Source of the DNA: Hymenolepis diminuta
Lineage: Eukaryota; Platyhelminthes; Cestoda; Cyclophyllidea; Hymenolepididae
DNA length: 64,000 nt
Direction: 5' to 3'
Assembly (NCBI GenBank): GCA_900708905.1
Contig: CAADRB010000071.1
Span: 363,825 to 427,824, forward strand
Notes under the pieces: model-generated
Told to the model about the DNA's origin: nothing
What the model saw: only the letters and a program-made list of their open reading frames with translations
Databases searched by the model: none
In this document: positions 1 through 14,500 of the stretch, piece after piece
Layout of the letters: each line of letters opens with the position of its first letter
Position numbering within the stretch: the stretch's first letter is position 1
Translations under genes and position numbers: made by a program

Positions 1-387
1 CCCATCATTTTATCTGCAACATATTTTGGTTTATATCACATCAACACTTTCCTCCTGTATCATAATTTTAAAATGAGGGAAACATTTGAAGCAATAACTG
101 TCTTTTAAATTTGCAAATTCTCCTCGTACGACCTTATTACTTTAATGTAATTATACATTATTTCAAGATATTGTAATTTAATTAGCAATAACTGCCCGTC
201 TGAAACTGCCTTTCTGCTGGACAATAAACCTAGGACTGCAGGAGACCAAAACATCAACGCCGAGGATTATTAAATTAAAGGATATACTGAATATTTAGAT
301 AAAACAAGTTATAAAATTAGCTTAAGCACAAATGACATTAAATGTTTAATAAAATATTTAATTAAATATTGAATTAGAATAGTTCTG

Positions 388-447
388 TCAACTGAAAAAT
401 ATTTTCGCCCAATACATTAAGCCAGTAGAGAAAACGTGGCCAAGCGA
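388..447 (-). CDS. Weak candidate for the terminal TM4 exon of the receptor
   Basis: After a TAG at 448-450 the minus strand reads 19 codons to a TGA and ends LMYWAKIFFS, which resembles the C-terminal half of TM4 in Cys-loop channels (usually FNxxYW). Phase 0 matches the donor of exon 4, and the joined piece would run SDWNQIY then SLGHVFSTG. Against it: no pyrimidine tract before the acceptor, the usual RxxFP at the TM4 start is absent, and another frame across the same bases also holds a YW. The real TM4 exon may lie left of base 1. Confidence 0.22.
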   Translation of the reverse strand, partial: SLGHVFSTGLMYWAKIFFS

Positions 448-2305
448 CTACTCCACTTGCTGTTTTGCGTTGCATGGAATGGGATTTCTATAAGTAGTCC
501 TCAATCAAGACCGAGGCAACTGCAAAGTCTCACGGTTCATTTTCCACAAGAACTTGAAAGTTATGCACCGTATTGTCCGGTTCTCGTATGCTGCATGCGT
601 TGATTAGGTAAATGCCCAGCTCTTATTGAGCAAGGTTAAAAATATAAATTGAGGTGAAAATAGATAATATCAAATGTGTTTCCCGAAGTAACATGTTTTA
701 AAAATATTTATAAATGAAAACGAGGCGTTTCTTTTAAATAATGCCTCAGAAAAAAAACATATTTACAATAGCTGAGCTTGAAGGATAACTCTCTATGCAT
801 TTCCAGAATTACCTTTTATTTGCATTCTCCTCGACAATACTTCGGTTTTTCGCCAATGAAGTTGGGGCGATCACATTTATGTCCCTATGACGCATGATCC
901 CTCTTCGCCCTGTCTAAACGCGTCCATCGTTTTCCCTCCTTTTTCTATAACCGCCTCGTTTGATCTAAAAAGCACATCTGCGCTCATGTTCTCACGTAGC
1001 CTTACCCAAGTGACTCATATAAAGCTACCCCTGTTTTCAATACAAGAACTACGCACATGGGTCAGTTACGGGCTCTTACGCTTCTTGCTCACCTCCTCTT
1101 TTCCTCAGCACACTTCCCTCTCTATCCCTCTCTCTCTCCCCATCACTCGTTTCAAACTCGCCGTGGTTTCCTAGAGTACATTTTTGGTCTACTCACCTCT
1201 TGGTGTTCTGCTCCTCGATCGTTGTTAGCTCTTTCTCAAACAGCTACGAAGTGGTAACTGCTATCGCCATCGTTATTTGCTAGCTGTGAACCGTTGGTTG
1301 TTATCTAACTCCAACAAGCTCAGTAATTTAAATGACTTTCTATTCTCCATTAGGAATAGAAAATGTAGAAAAAAAATGTTTACTGTTAGAAGAGTTAAAA
1401 GCTCTTTTTTCGTACATGTTGTCACATTATCACGGCGAACCACTCCCATTTGTCGACTATTCGAAAATTTCTCCTATTTGTCAATTTTTTAGAGTAAGGA
1501 CAATAATGATAAAAGCTTTAGTAGAGCTTACATTTCACTGGAAGTCAGTGAAATTTGTTTTAACCATCATCTGATTTATTTTATAAGGTTGTTTTTGTTT
1601 GTGTTTGTTTATCTATTTTCAAATACCTTTTTTAAATTTTCAAGTAAATACTATGCGGCATGTCAATTTGCTGCCAAGAACAAACGTATGGTTTGTCATT
1701 TACAGGAAAAAGTTTTAATAATTGTATTATGATAGCTAAAGGTGACTTCCACCCTCGACGGTGGTAAAACGAACAGAGTATTAAGATAACTTAGTGGAAG
1801 TGTCTGACGTAGCTAGAAACTGGAATAGTGAAGTTTTTACTGCAAACTGTCACCCGAAATTGTCTCCTATTCTAATATGATATAATGCGCTTAATGATGC
1901 CCTCGATGTTTAAAGTGCTTCACCAGTCTTATCAACTTACTCATAACTGGATGAGAATAAAATTGAAACAGTGTGACATGGCCATCCATTCAACAAGCTG
2001 TGAATATCACGGGAATGAATACGCTTAGAAACTCATGAATATTGGAACATTTGATCAGTAGAAACTGATTTCGATACCTTCAGAAATCAGATGCAAATAT
2101 TTGACATGACACTTTTCACCAAATACTCCCGTTCGACTCCTCATTACACCCCTTACTGGGATATTTTGCCTCTCGTGTGTTTATAAGCTGTACAATAAGT
2201 TAATTTTTGTGTAATGATACAAAAAAATGGTTTGCAAATTAAAAAATATTTAGTCAGTATTTGAAATTATTAAAAAGGAATAGGACAAATAATTCATTCA
2301 CTCAC
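448..2305. other. Probable last intron or 3' flank of the receptor gene; no gene seen
   Basis: The stretch is AT-rich without a recognisable coding exon. I searched the minus strand for TM4 hallmarks (FP, FN, YW codons) and saw only the weak candidate at 388-447. A pyrimidine-rich block at about 900-1200 produces several short spurious open frames. A perfect 9-bp inverted repeat with a 5-base loop sits at 1532-1554. Confidence 0.5.
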
Positions 2306-2596
2306 GTAGATCTGATTCCAGTCAGAATGTTTGTAGGATAATTCAATAGGAACATCGAATTTCACTGCTCTGCAGCTATTTTGAAAACAATCACAATGCT
2401 GGGGCGGCGTGGCATCACTTTTCCTACAATTTGATGATGGTTGCGTTGAAGTAATATTTTGAGTGATTGGTGTTGTATCCTTGTATTGAGGATTTATGAG
2501 GCCGCAACAGGTACAACGCATAAGGATTTTGTGGGGTTTGGGCGAACAACAGGGACATACGACTCTGTCGAGGGTCAGTCGCACTGTTTGTCTTAT
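2306..2596 (-). CDS. GluCl-like receptor, probable exon 4 (Cys-rich intracellular loop)
   Basis: An open stretch of 97 codons lies between a strong acceptor TTTGTCTGTACAG|ATA and a perfect donor TAC|GTGAGT. It is phase 0 at both ends, matching the phase of exon 3. It begins [11 protein letters not shown] and has ten cysteines, including CPCC (393-396) and CTCC (407-410), followed by a Thr/Ser/Asn-rich part and an acidic/aromatic end SDWNQIY. No homology is recognised for this segment; TM3-TM4 loops are poorly conserved in the family. Membership in the receptor is inferred from strand, position, phase and splice signals. An RT-PCR product or RNA-seq junction 8358/2596 would settle it. Confidence 0.62.
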
Positions 2597-5500
2597 CTGT
2601 ACAGACAAAGCATTATAAAATACCACTTTCTGGAACAGGAGTTAAAATTGACTGAAAACTGTGACTTCATATGTCAAGTCTACGTTTATCACAGATCGAG
2701 AAGTTTAGGTAGCCAAACTAAATTTTGGATCACTTAATTAAAAATCGTAAGTTTCGTTCCTAATGCACTGGATCATCGATTACTGGATATGATCACGGAT
2801 TCTTTCAAACGGGATATAATTGGACTAACACAATTTTCAATTTTCACCTCTTCAGCACCGAAATTAGCTCGAATCCTTAGGCAAAAACGCATAAAATAAA
2901 ATCCCAAGCAAAATGAGCAAAATTCCATCAAATGTGTACCTAGGGCGGTCGACTTATTGAAGTCTCTCTGTTGAGGGACTCATATTACACCACCAGTTTA
3001 TTATTCACACATAAACAGTGTGGTTGGGTGTTCACCGGGTGTGCGACGATATGTGTCTTATTTGTGACCCTTTCATTCGCGAAGGAGCACATTCTCCTTA
3101 GTTTCACTGACAAATACATATTAAATCCTAGCCATTTTTTCTCGTTGCTATAATTTCTCTACGTTAAAGGAGTCTTTAGGCCTTTACCTTAGGCTTGATT
3201 TGGACTTGGTCACCTATTTAATCCTCGTAAGGATTCTATTTAACTCAAGTATCTTTGAGGATCAATTCTTAAAGCAGTTTTAAGTGCGGTTTAGAGGTTG
3301 TCAAAGGAAACAGTTCAAAGCATCGGTTTAGATGAACTGTGCATTAGATTTCAACTTCGAACGTGGAATTAAAGGTGTGATTTTCCCAAAAGTAGACCGT
3401 TTCATCAAGACCTTCCCGAGTTTCTAATCCGTCTATCCAGCTGAGTTCCATACAGCATATTATATAATTACATTCATATTATAACTATTTCATTTTATCA
3501 AATATAATACAATGTGTGCAATTAAATGTGCAATCTTGTCAAGTTCAGAAAATCAATATTTCAGTTGACCTTAGAAACCAATTTTGCAATGTCACTTTTA
3601 TAGATACAAATATTTTTAATTCACCAGGATATTGAAAATTTTTGCTCTTATTTTAAATCTTGCCAAGCGAAAACTCCGAAAATAACAATTTAAATATTAA
3701 ATACTTCTTACATATGTGAGATATGGCGACGCAGAAAAAAGGGACTTTTAAATGAGAGTTTAAAGTAAGAAAACACGGAAAAAAATTGGAAAAAATTCTG
3801 ATTTGTTCTTCAAAAGTTGCCTGATGGAAGGAAAAACTAAAGCCATAACATTTTTTAGCGGAATTCATTTTTCTGACAAATATCAGCTCATTTCTTTACA
3901 TTAGGCCGAAAGTATTAAAATATGTCAATTAACGGAAGTTCTTTTGGAAATTAATACTTGCTTATTGTAATTACAAATATATTATATGCTTTTACGGAAT
4001 CGAATTAAGTAAATTTTACCTACTGCGTTCTTTTTGGGTGAAATTGCGTTCTTGAACTTCGTAAAAGTTAAAAAATCTACCGAGTTATATTCGATTTGTG
4101 AAATGTGGCACAAAACAGTGGGGTAAGTTCGTACCTTTGTTAATGGAAACTGAGAGCAAATGAAACTTATAACCCAAATTATTGGACCTCTCTAACATCG
4201 TAAAGGTTCAAATAATAACGAGATATTATTCACAATAGCTATATTTGAAATTCTAAAGGCTTCAAGCTTGATGCCTCCTACGTCATTTCAGCCATAAAAC
4301 CTACGAAATGACTCACGAGGGAGATGAAACTAGACATTCCCTCAACGCGTACTTTATTTAACCATTACACACAAGTCAATTTTCACGAACACAGTGTAGA
4401 TATGTAACCCAGCTCTTACTATACCTTTTCTCCCACCTTTCTCCTTCCTCTGCGATCGTCCAATGTGTCACTCCTCTCGTTCTTCTGTTAACCGCTACGA
4501 GTTTTAAATGTTAAAGGCGATATCTCAGTCAGAATATAAAACTAGCTTTGCTGGAATTAACGCCACATTAACTTCTACATCCGCTCCCCGGTCCAAAAAT
4601 GGATAAATACTGACTCTTAAGATTAAATGATTTGGAAACAGTATAAAGTCCCTCTAAATCAATATGGAAAGTACGTTTGGATGTAGATGATACCCTTTAG
4701 TACGCAGGCACTTTTGTGTTTTCTTTAATCATTTGCTTTTGGGTAAAGAAAACTGCAAAATGCTCAAATATCAATTCTTTTCTCAACTTTATCTTAAGGA
4801 AATTCGCGAGGAAACGACATCGTAAGCTTATGCATACTGGAAAGAAAGCACTGCCCTAGCACTTTCGGCGGTAACAATATTCCTCGAGCGCAATGATCAA
4901 CAAGGACTTCCAGTGTCGCGTTTCCATTTGTTTTAATTCCAATGAAGGAGGATCGAATCGTCACCTACCAAAAGATCAATCTTAATGTTGGCATTAAATT
5001 CAATGCGATTCTAACAAAAGATCCTTTGAAAAGCATCGGGAATGCCATGGACCAAATCTCTCTCCCCTTTCTCAGAACTACTTCTCGTCTGTTGCACGCA
5101 TTCATCCGCTTGTTCGACTAGTACATTCTATGCATTCCTCATTAATGGACGTAAATAACTATAAGCGTCTAGAACATCTTGATCTCAACTCTTGTTGAGG
5201 CAATAAAATGCATCTGATTTTGGAGGGCTTATAAGAATGTCTCAAGCAATCAAATTCCTGGGCTTTTATCGGCCTGATTTTATCAAAATATGTACATTGC
5301 GACAATTACGTAGTTAAAAAATATGATCAACAACATGGCAAATAACCTATAAAAAGAATTGAAAATAATTTTGTTGTGGCTATTAAAATTTAAAACACAA
5401 AAAAACTATTTCAAATGAAGTGAATGCACTTTTAAACTACAAGTTTGCAAGATGTATCCGCAGGTTTCCGAAGGGATTTTAGTGATATGGTTGCATTTAT

Positions 5501-8500
5501 TGACGGATTAAAATCGACCTAAGTTACTTTTCAACGACAAATCTTCAATGGACTCATCCACCGCGTTCAGAATTTCGAGACTTAATAGCATCTTATGCAT
5601 TACAAAAAATATACACTTTAGTAGCTTTGTTAACATGAACTTTTGGCTATCGCACTTCTGGAATATCAAGACTCTGATTAGCCAAATACAATCATTTTGC
5701 CTTCTTATTCCTTGAAAGAAGAAATGAATTGTGATATATATTACCTAGAATCACGATTACATATCCGGGAGATAAGCACTGGACGTCGTAGACAAGTATT
5801 TGTTGAAATGGACTTTGTATTTTGTAATATGATCTATCTATTAAGTGAATACTCTAATACCCAAATGCAAAATACGAAATGAAGTATAATACCTTGACTT
5901 TATGTCTAAAATCTTTTCAATTTGCCCCCCCCCTCCTTAATCAGTCGTTCGACTTCTGTCAACCGACCTCAGTTACTTATCTCACTTATTAATGTGACCA
6001 CTGAGATTAAAAATACACTTCTTAGTCAACAATTTCTAACTTTAAATCACTGTACTCCTCACGAAAATCAGTGACTAAATTAAGGGGTAAGAATATGGAT
6101 CATGGGTCATCAAATCTAATTATTGATATCCGTAAATGAATTCAAATTACCTAAAGTAAATTGATCTTCATGTTATGTTATTTATATTAAAATAATTTGC
6201 ATTCACCAAACATCAATTATATAAACTTTCAACTAATTAATCGCAAATTTAATATCTAATCGTGACCCGAATGGTCAATTGTCTCTTGAATCACAGAGAT
6301 TATTTGCTATTTAAGCGAACAGATACTACTAATTTGTATTCAACTGCAGTTAATATACATAATTGACGGGATTGATACTCATCGGTGAACGAGATGAAAG
6401 ACTAAACTGAAAAAAATATACCAAGATGGAGGAAAACTTTTAGCCTTCCGTTGAATATATTCCTTCTTAGCGTCAAAAACAAATAAATCGGAGACATTTT
6501 ATTCATAAAATAATACTTTTTTAATTTTAAGTACTGCTGTATTTCTGAGTGAACATTCCCAATTTTATTACTGTTTGTTAATGTAAAATCTTATGGTACT
6601 GCATTATAACTTCTAGAAAAGTTAGAAAGTGTTTTGAAGCAGGATGCATTGATAATTCGGGACCATATTTTGTTGTCAAAGCTACCGCAAATGTGCAACA
6701 TTAATAATTTCTAATGGCGTCCATCATTTCCTGAAACCAAGGAAACTTATATTTCAGTAAATGAATAATGAGAAAGTACAATGCTTTAATAAATTATTTC
6801 ACTCAACTTTTGTCGTATAAATAGACTATGCTAATTAATTTTCTTCAATATATTAATTTTCACTATTTCATTGGCTGGTGTTCTGGCCTTGAGATGACAG
6901 CTGCAGATACAGATAATTTGATTTTCTAAAATTTGCAAAATATCTCCCCGTATAAAGTAATAACAATTATATTTATAACTTCTATTTAAAATATTTTATA
7001 ATATGTAACATTATGTATTTAGTTATTTTGAATATAATTTTATTAAGTTTATTCATTTCAAATGAATCTTTTATTTATTTAATTAATAACACCCCCAGCA
7101 AAGTTGCAAAAATTAATTGCCAAATCGAATTAAATGCTGGAGTTTTTTTCTAAAGTACTTTCTATATTTGCAAATATCAAAAATATGAATAAACCAGTTT
7201 CTGTATAAATATAACTACTTTGATTGACACTTAATGACGGTTACTATGGTAATCGATTCCCGATGACAAGATTGTGATGATAGCCGGTTATGCTATCGTC
7301 ACTCCGATTTTAATTGCGTTAAAACAAAGGAGAATCTATTTTTTCTCTATTATGAAGCTTTAAAAATAGTACAACCGGTACTGAGAATAGGAAAAATTCA
7401 TCAGAAAATCGAGGTAATAAATTCTTGAAAGTATATAAAAGAGCAGACCTCATCTAGAACAGCAAGGAAGATGGTGATGTAACCATTAGACCTTCAAATT
7501 TATGTAATTCGAGATATAAAGGCTCTTCTGATCCCTGATCTCAATGCAACTAAAACAGGGGTCAAAAGAACAAAGTAGCGAAAATTTCAACACGAACTTC
7601 TAAGAAATCTCCGTTCCCCAATGACGAATTCATCGTATTCTACTTTCTTTTTTTCTTTGCTAACAACAGTAATATTTTTATCCATTTCGCAATACGGAAT
7701 CTGCAAATATAACATATTTTGAATAAATCGAGTGATGGTGTGTATAGAAGAGATACACCTGCCCTAAATTTCATGGTTGTTTTACATTTGTCCATACGTG
7801 GTGCAATTGTGCAAGGAGATATTTCGGTTGCTATCTGTTTTTTACATTTTACCGAGAGAAAGCCTGAAATTTTGAATTTAAACAAGAGAAGATAGGTGGG
7901 TACTATTTTGAGGACGTATTCGTGTTTGAAAATAACTATTGTCATACAGACGTTGGTGAAACGGAAAATGTTGGATTTTGTTTTTATCTAAATGTTGCAT
8001 CAGGTTTTACAAGCAGTTGATAGTTCTCAAAACTCGGAACATGCTCATTTCACATAAAATCCGGTGAATTTTTAAAGGGTACTCTGATCGATTAATTAAG
8101 TCGACTACTAAAAATTCTAGATCCCATTAAACTAGGCCGATGTGTAAGAATATTAAAAAACTTATCTGAAAGAAGATGCTATTTTCTATAATATCGAAAA
8201 TTCTGGAATAGTACCGATCAGAGCTAAATTATCAAGACTCCAGTGAGTTTCAACAAGGTTTCAGGTAACTATGAAAGATCTGATAATACGTCAAATACTT
8301 ATCATTTATTTCTTCAATCAAATAAGAAAAGGAATTTAAATATTTCCGAGTTCTCACCTGATCTCGCCATTTTGAAAGAAACACTTTCCTGGACCAATAA
8401 GAGGCGAGGGTGAACTCCAGCATTGAAGCGATGACAAAGACGAGACAAGCAATCAGCCAAATGTCGATCGCTTTGATGTATGACACTCTTGGGAGGGTGT

Positions 8501-11500
8501 TATTTAAGCTAGCAATCTAAAATTAAAATTTTTTAAATAATATTAACTATATTTATAACATCGACAGATGCGAATTTTAAAAACAAAAGCTGTCATTCAT
8601 AAGTTTAGGCGAGATTTGTTTTAATAATTCAGTGCCTCTTGATGGAGATGGAGTGAGGATTTAAATTTAATTACATTTCCTATTAACCAATAAGTTTCAT
8701 CAACTTCAATCTTACTTAAATTGAAGTTATTTCCATCTTTTCCTTTTCAATTGTTACTTTGTTTGAGAATTTTGGTCAAACAGTGGTCAAGATGACCAAT
8801 TTATTCATTCAGCAGAGCTCTCATTTTACTGTAATTATATGTTAAATAATACAAACTTATACGACGTTTGAGGTAAATTTTACGCATGCATCATGTAGGA
8901 AAAATATATTTGAAAAGGTGAACCCTGAAAGTTCAAAAATCTACTCGTCAGAAGCAAAATGAGTGCGAGGAAGAGAGTGACTATTCAGCCCTTTGTTTTT
9001 CTGTATTCAAGGCTGCTCAACGAAATAGAGGGAACATGTCTCCATGAATATAACCGCCAGAACTAAATTTTACAAGTCAAAGCTTGCAAAGAGAATCAGA
9101 ATGCAGGGAATATATTCATACAGAACCCTCACAGAGCTCTTTCTTCAATGTATTAGAACTTACAAGCTGTGCATCCTACTGTCCCATTCGTGTACTCAAT
9201 ACGACCTCTAAATAAAGGGATGAGTTTTAAATAAAATGCGTATTTGAAAGGAAGAAATGACCTCTAGGTAAGTAAATGACTAAACAATCACGATGTTGAA
9301 AGCTTTGTGCTACTGTGACTTCCCTCAATTTTGTCAAAATTTCTTCTTTTTCAATAAAACTGGAACATTTTAAGGAAACCTGAACCCTTTCGCCTACCGT
9401 TTGACTTTCACAGTTTTAACAATCTAAATGTTTATATTAAGCTATTAAAATAAAAGTCATTTATTTAATTTATTTTTAAAAACCCCAATTAGAATTTCTG
9501 GCGAACTCTTAAAATTAGCAATTAAATAATGTCTACTTGTTTACGTTGAGCTAGGAAATGGAAGTATATTTTGGTCCCCTGGGTGGAGGATGGCTCTGTT
9601 GCGAATCATAACAAGCCTGGCGATTTTTTTGCACTCAGTTTACTGGGCAACTACTGAGGTTTCTTTGGCTGCTCATCTGAAAATTTTGAATTCATAATAC
9701 TCCAGCTCACAATAGAAACGCGCTATTTGGTCTTTTAGAGTTGAAACCTTTTAGAGAGTGAAAGACAGCTTGGGGAACTAGATTCAAACTTGATTCGAAA
9801 CAATTAATAGAAAATACTTTGACCAACGACAGCTGTACTTGTTTAAAATGTGTAATAATTTGGCAGTCAGTGAATATAAACAAAGGAACAAATACTTGTA
9901 CAGCACTTAAAGGAAAGCATTTTCAACCTTCGTTTTGGGAAGAGGAGAAGCATCACAGATTATTCATAGTGGGAAGTTCGAATTCTGTTGGATCTAAAAA
10001 GTGCGATTAACCATTGCACTCAATGGATGTTCACTGGTGGAAATTGAACTTGTGGTCACTGACCTCAGAAACTGGCACTTTATTTGCTCCATCCCTGCAT
10101 GTATCCGTAGTAAATGACTCACTTCAACTAAACGGTTCATCTTAAGGATGCGGCACTAATCGGACTTCCTCATCTCCTTTGTTGATGGCGCCTTTTTAAA
10201 CATTTTTAAAGAAAATTTTGACATTGTAAGTGCTCATTCAAAGGAGTTGGACCTGCTTTAATCCAACGGCTGAGTAAATTCCCCAAGCAATATTATACAA
10301 CCATCGTTTCCAGGCACCTGCAATCAAATTTTCAGCTTATTAATATCCATCAGTTGATGCTTTTACTTCCTGAAGATACCATCAGCTATTACGTACACTG
10401 GTCTACCATAATCAACACCCGCATGCATTCGATATAGTAAGAAATGTGAATATTCGCGGAATTACTTTTTCGATATTTAATTCTAAAAGGAACTACATCG
10501 AATTTCAGAAGAACATAGGGAGTGCTTCATTCGAAATCATATCAAAATTCGTCTAACACAAACGTAGCAAGATGTGATTAGATAAATTGACATTCCTAAT
10601 TTAGAGTGAACTAAAAGGGTTGGATAAAAGGGTTCACATTTAAAATGTGGACGCTATTTTTAGAAATGCAATTTTTCCATAATGGTACTTCCGTTTGAAG
10701 CGTGGTCCTACATGCCTCTCAAAAAGTAGCTTCTATTTTGAATGCTTGCTTAAAACGATTGAAATTAGCTTATTGCATCTCTCGCTACCCAAGGCGTAGT
10801 CGTTTACCGACTATCGATTTTCACCAAATTTTGACACTCATCTGACTTCTGATGACTAAGACAATCTGTCTGTGCTGTAACCATTCAAGCTTCTCTACTC
10901 CTTATGAGGATTGCCTCTCTCTCTCTCTTTCGTCGTTTTGTCTCAGTCTTTGGTCTTTTCTTTCTGCCTCTCAAATTTTCATCGTTATTGAATAATATAC
11001 TTTTGCCGTTTCTCATCTTTTGATCTTCTACAGTGAGAAAGGTGATTGCCTTCTGTTAACCGTTAGTCGTAAGAGGATGTCTGTCTGGCAGTTTTAAATT
11101 TCCACAAATATGATTTCCTGTCTTTTAAATTTGATTTCTGATAAGCATCTGGAAAAGAATAGACATCTTTAAACGTCAAAAAATGGACAACAAAAAGTGA
11201 TTAAAAATCCTTTCTCTATTTTAAAAGTCCAGAAAGTATAAATAAAAGTTCGTATAATTAAGAATGAATGTAAAAATAAGAGAATCAGAGCAACTTTGCA
11301 TTGATCAGAACTGACCTTGGTCAGTAGCGAGATCAAAGTCAAAAGACCGAGAGTTACACGCGCAGGAATGGCATCCGGACTGACCCAAAAAGTTAACCAA
11401 GAAACGATGACTATGAGGAAAGCTGGAACATAAGTCCCAACAAGATAGGATCCAATTTGTCGTTTAAGTTGAAAGCGTCCTAAAAGACAAGTGTAGGTTC

Positions 11501-14500
11501 CTGTGCTCGTTGTTCCTGGGGCTGTACAATCCTAAAAGATGGGAAACAAATCAAATTTATGGAATTACGAGTGTCCTCAAGAGCGAAGATATTCTTCATA
11601 ATTCAGTTTTGTGCTTTAGAAAATGCTGAAATCGTATAGCTTCTTAATGCTGTTCCCGACCAATGATAATTGTTAGACGGTGGGTATGAACATTGCGCCG
11701 AGGTTTGTATACAGATCGCACAGTGGTCAACATGCACGTCTGCTATGTCAGAGGTCATGAAACAGATGCCCTCTAGTTCGCATTTGATGGCGTGGATGGT
11801 CAGTTACACTGATTACTTCTGATCAATATGTGGAATGATAGAATGCGAGTTAAACTTCAATTTCAGCCTGAATATGTAGAAGGAATCGAAGTGTATATCC
11901 TTAGAGTATCCATCCACTGGAGACGATGGACTTCAAATTAATAATACTGGTTTTCATAGAATATAAATTGGCACAATAAAGCAGTGTTCACTTAATCTCT
12001 GGAAACCTTGAGCACTTCGCTCAAAAAACAGAGTAAAAGTGCCAAAATTTAGATATTGGGAGATTAGAAAATGATGCAATGGAGGATCGGATTGTGAAGC
12101 TTCGTCTCGATAATCTTCCCTTATTCCATGGTCGATTCGGCAGAGAATAAGATTATCGTAAATTAACTTTAAACTTGGAGTAGTCTCATCGATTACCAAC
12201 TCCAGCACAGAAAAAATTTAGAAGTCTGTTCAGAGACCCCCATATAAAAATGGGGTTGTAGTTCGCAAAATTTTAAAACTGACGCTTTCTTAGGATATTA
12301 TCGGCGTCCTAACCAAGGTACAAAAAATGGCAATTCAAGAAATCGTTCTGAATACTGTCAGTGACATTTTACAGTGTTTTATTCTCCATTTCCTACATTC
12401 AGGTGTTTTCCCACGATGAGAAATTGGGAAATCTGTTTCCATGCCGAGGACAATAAGAGAGGTGATGTATTATGCTGATAAAAAGACAATTAAAAATGCA
12501 AAATCAAGTGTCGGGCGTTATTGGGATCAACGAATTTCTGTCAGGGTATTTATGTTGGAAAATTATGATCCCCGAACAGGTTGGCGGGACGGTTGGCGTT
12601 AAATATGTTTATTATTCATTTATGAAATCATAACATAATTTCCAAAAAAATAAAATTTATATCGGCTTTAGAATTCAGTTAAATATTATTTCCAATTCTA
12701 TAATGAAATAGATTTTCAACACTCCTGTCGTAAATTCTGGAGTGATCTTGGGATCAACAGGCATGAAAACTGAAAATAAACCGTTTCTGAATAAATTTAA
12801 TTAATGATCCAAAAAATGGATGTCTGCTTCACTATTACAAGGTCAAGCATAGATGAATACTATAATTACATTATATATTCTTTTCAATCGCTCACTCATT
12901 TCTCCAGTAGTCGGTATGGAATCTGGACATAAACACGCATTTTCAAAATAACGATCTGATTGGAAATCAATTTCTTGTAATAAAAATACAAACTTTTGAA
13001 CAGCATCGCGTATGCTCAATTTCATGCAGTTTTAAATAATAAAGAAGAGGGATAGATATAAAAAATTCAAAAAATATTTAATTTCTGAAATTGTTGCTAA
13101 GTGCGGTAGAAAATGAAAACAGCAACAGAACATAAAACGAATCCAAATAGGGGAAATATAAAGATTCTAATAATAGTACCTTCCTTATTATCTCCTAAAC
13201 CGTAATGATCCCACAATGACATGATACCAAAAGCAAGATTTCTCTAGTCCCGTTTACTTTCCTCTATGTGGAATATATTGGGCTCTGGTAGCGCAGCTGT
13301 CAAAGAAACATCTGGGGAAATATCTGGGAATTATCAGGGGCTACGAGATTAGCACTCAATGGTGCGTACCTAATGAAGTGGAGGGTAAGCAGCACTAATT
13401 ACATCTGGTCAATAAGAGGGATGGCAGAACACAAGTTTCCCTTTGGAGTCCAGAGTATCTTACCTCTACTCAAGTCAAGGGTTATGAACACTTTCCATAG
13501 TGAGGTTGGAAAGCCTTATGAAAATAATTGGACATTGATGAATCAATGATCCCTGCCAAATCGGAGATCAAAAATATCAACATCACTCGATTAGCATCCA
13601 GGCGTTTTGATTAATACCGATCAACAGAAAGGGTAGCAGTAATGTATTTATGTATATCGGAATACCTCCCCTCAACTCAATTCAAGGATTTTATTAATTC
13701 GTCCACTAGAATTGTCTGGCACCTTTTCAGGGAACAATCAATTTCAGCATATGCACTGTCCAAATTTGCCCCTATTTCGCAAGGCGGAGCAAAATGGTAG
13801 ACATGGCAATAATTCATTCGCAGAGCTATACATTATTCACATGAAAAAATATGTGTGGGCCAGTGAGTTGTTGCACTCCGATTAATTGCCCAGTTTATTA
13901 CCGAACTTTTTGTGATTCCAGCTTCCACTCTGCTGCACGGAACACTGACCATGTAATTCCCTTTTTGTGTGAAATTCCATGCAATAGAATGCAATCGATC
14001 TTAATAATGTATCGCTTTACATGCCATAAGTTCGAAATCAGTTGAAACGCATCCAGAAATTGGGATGCTCAGCTTCCTCAATTGGTAATTTTTTGCTACA
14101 AAATGACCGATTAAAACAAAAAATTGCTCTAAAATAATTTTAAATATAAATTCATTACTACTCAAAATGATATTGTATAATAACTTTACGGTATATTACA
14201 TCATGAATATACGATGCAACATTATGAATATTAACTACTCAATTAACTCCGAATTCCACAGAAAGAATCCACCCACAAATCTTGGGACCAAATCATGAAA
14301 ATTGAGCTTTGGAACATTTGTATCTTACAAAGCGAATTAGGAGAAGTTGGATACTTATATTTTCCGAGAATTCAAATAAAGAAGGAATTTCTACATACTA
14401 ATTTAAAGGGATATTCCTTTTTGTCCCCGTTTCGTACTTTGCAATACTATTTTCACTATTCCTTGTGTCCAGACTTTAAAAATTTTGGGGCAATGTTTCT

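Noticed and set aside
370..500. Alternative frame reading VVAWPRFLYWLNVLGENIF as TM4
   Set aside because: It has a slightly better acceptor, but an acidic residue sits mid-helix and the FN and FP landmarks are missing. It cannot be separated from chance because two frames over the same bases both show YW.
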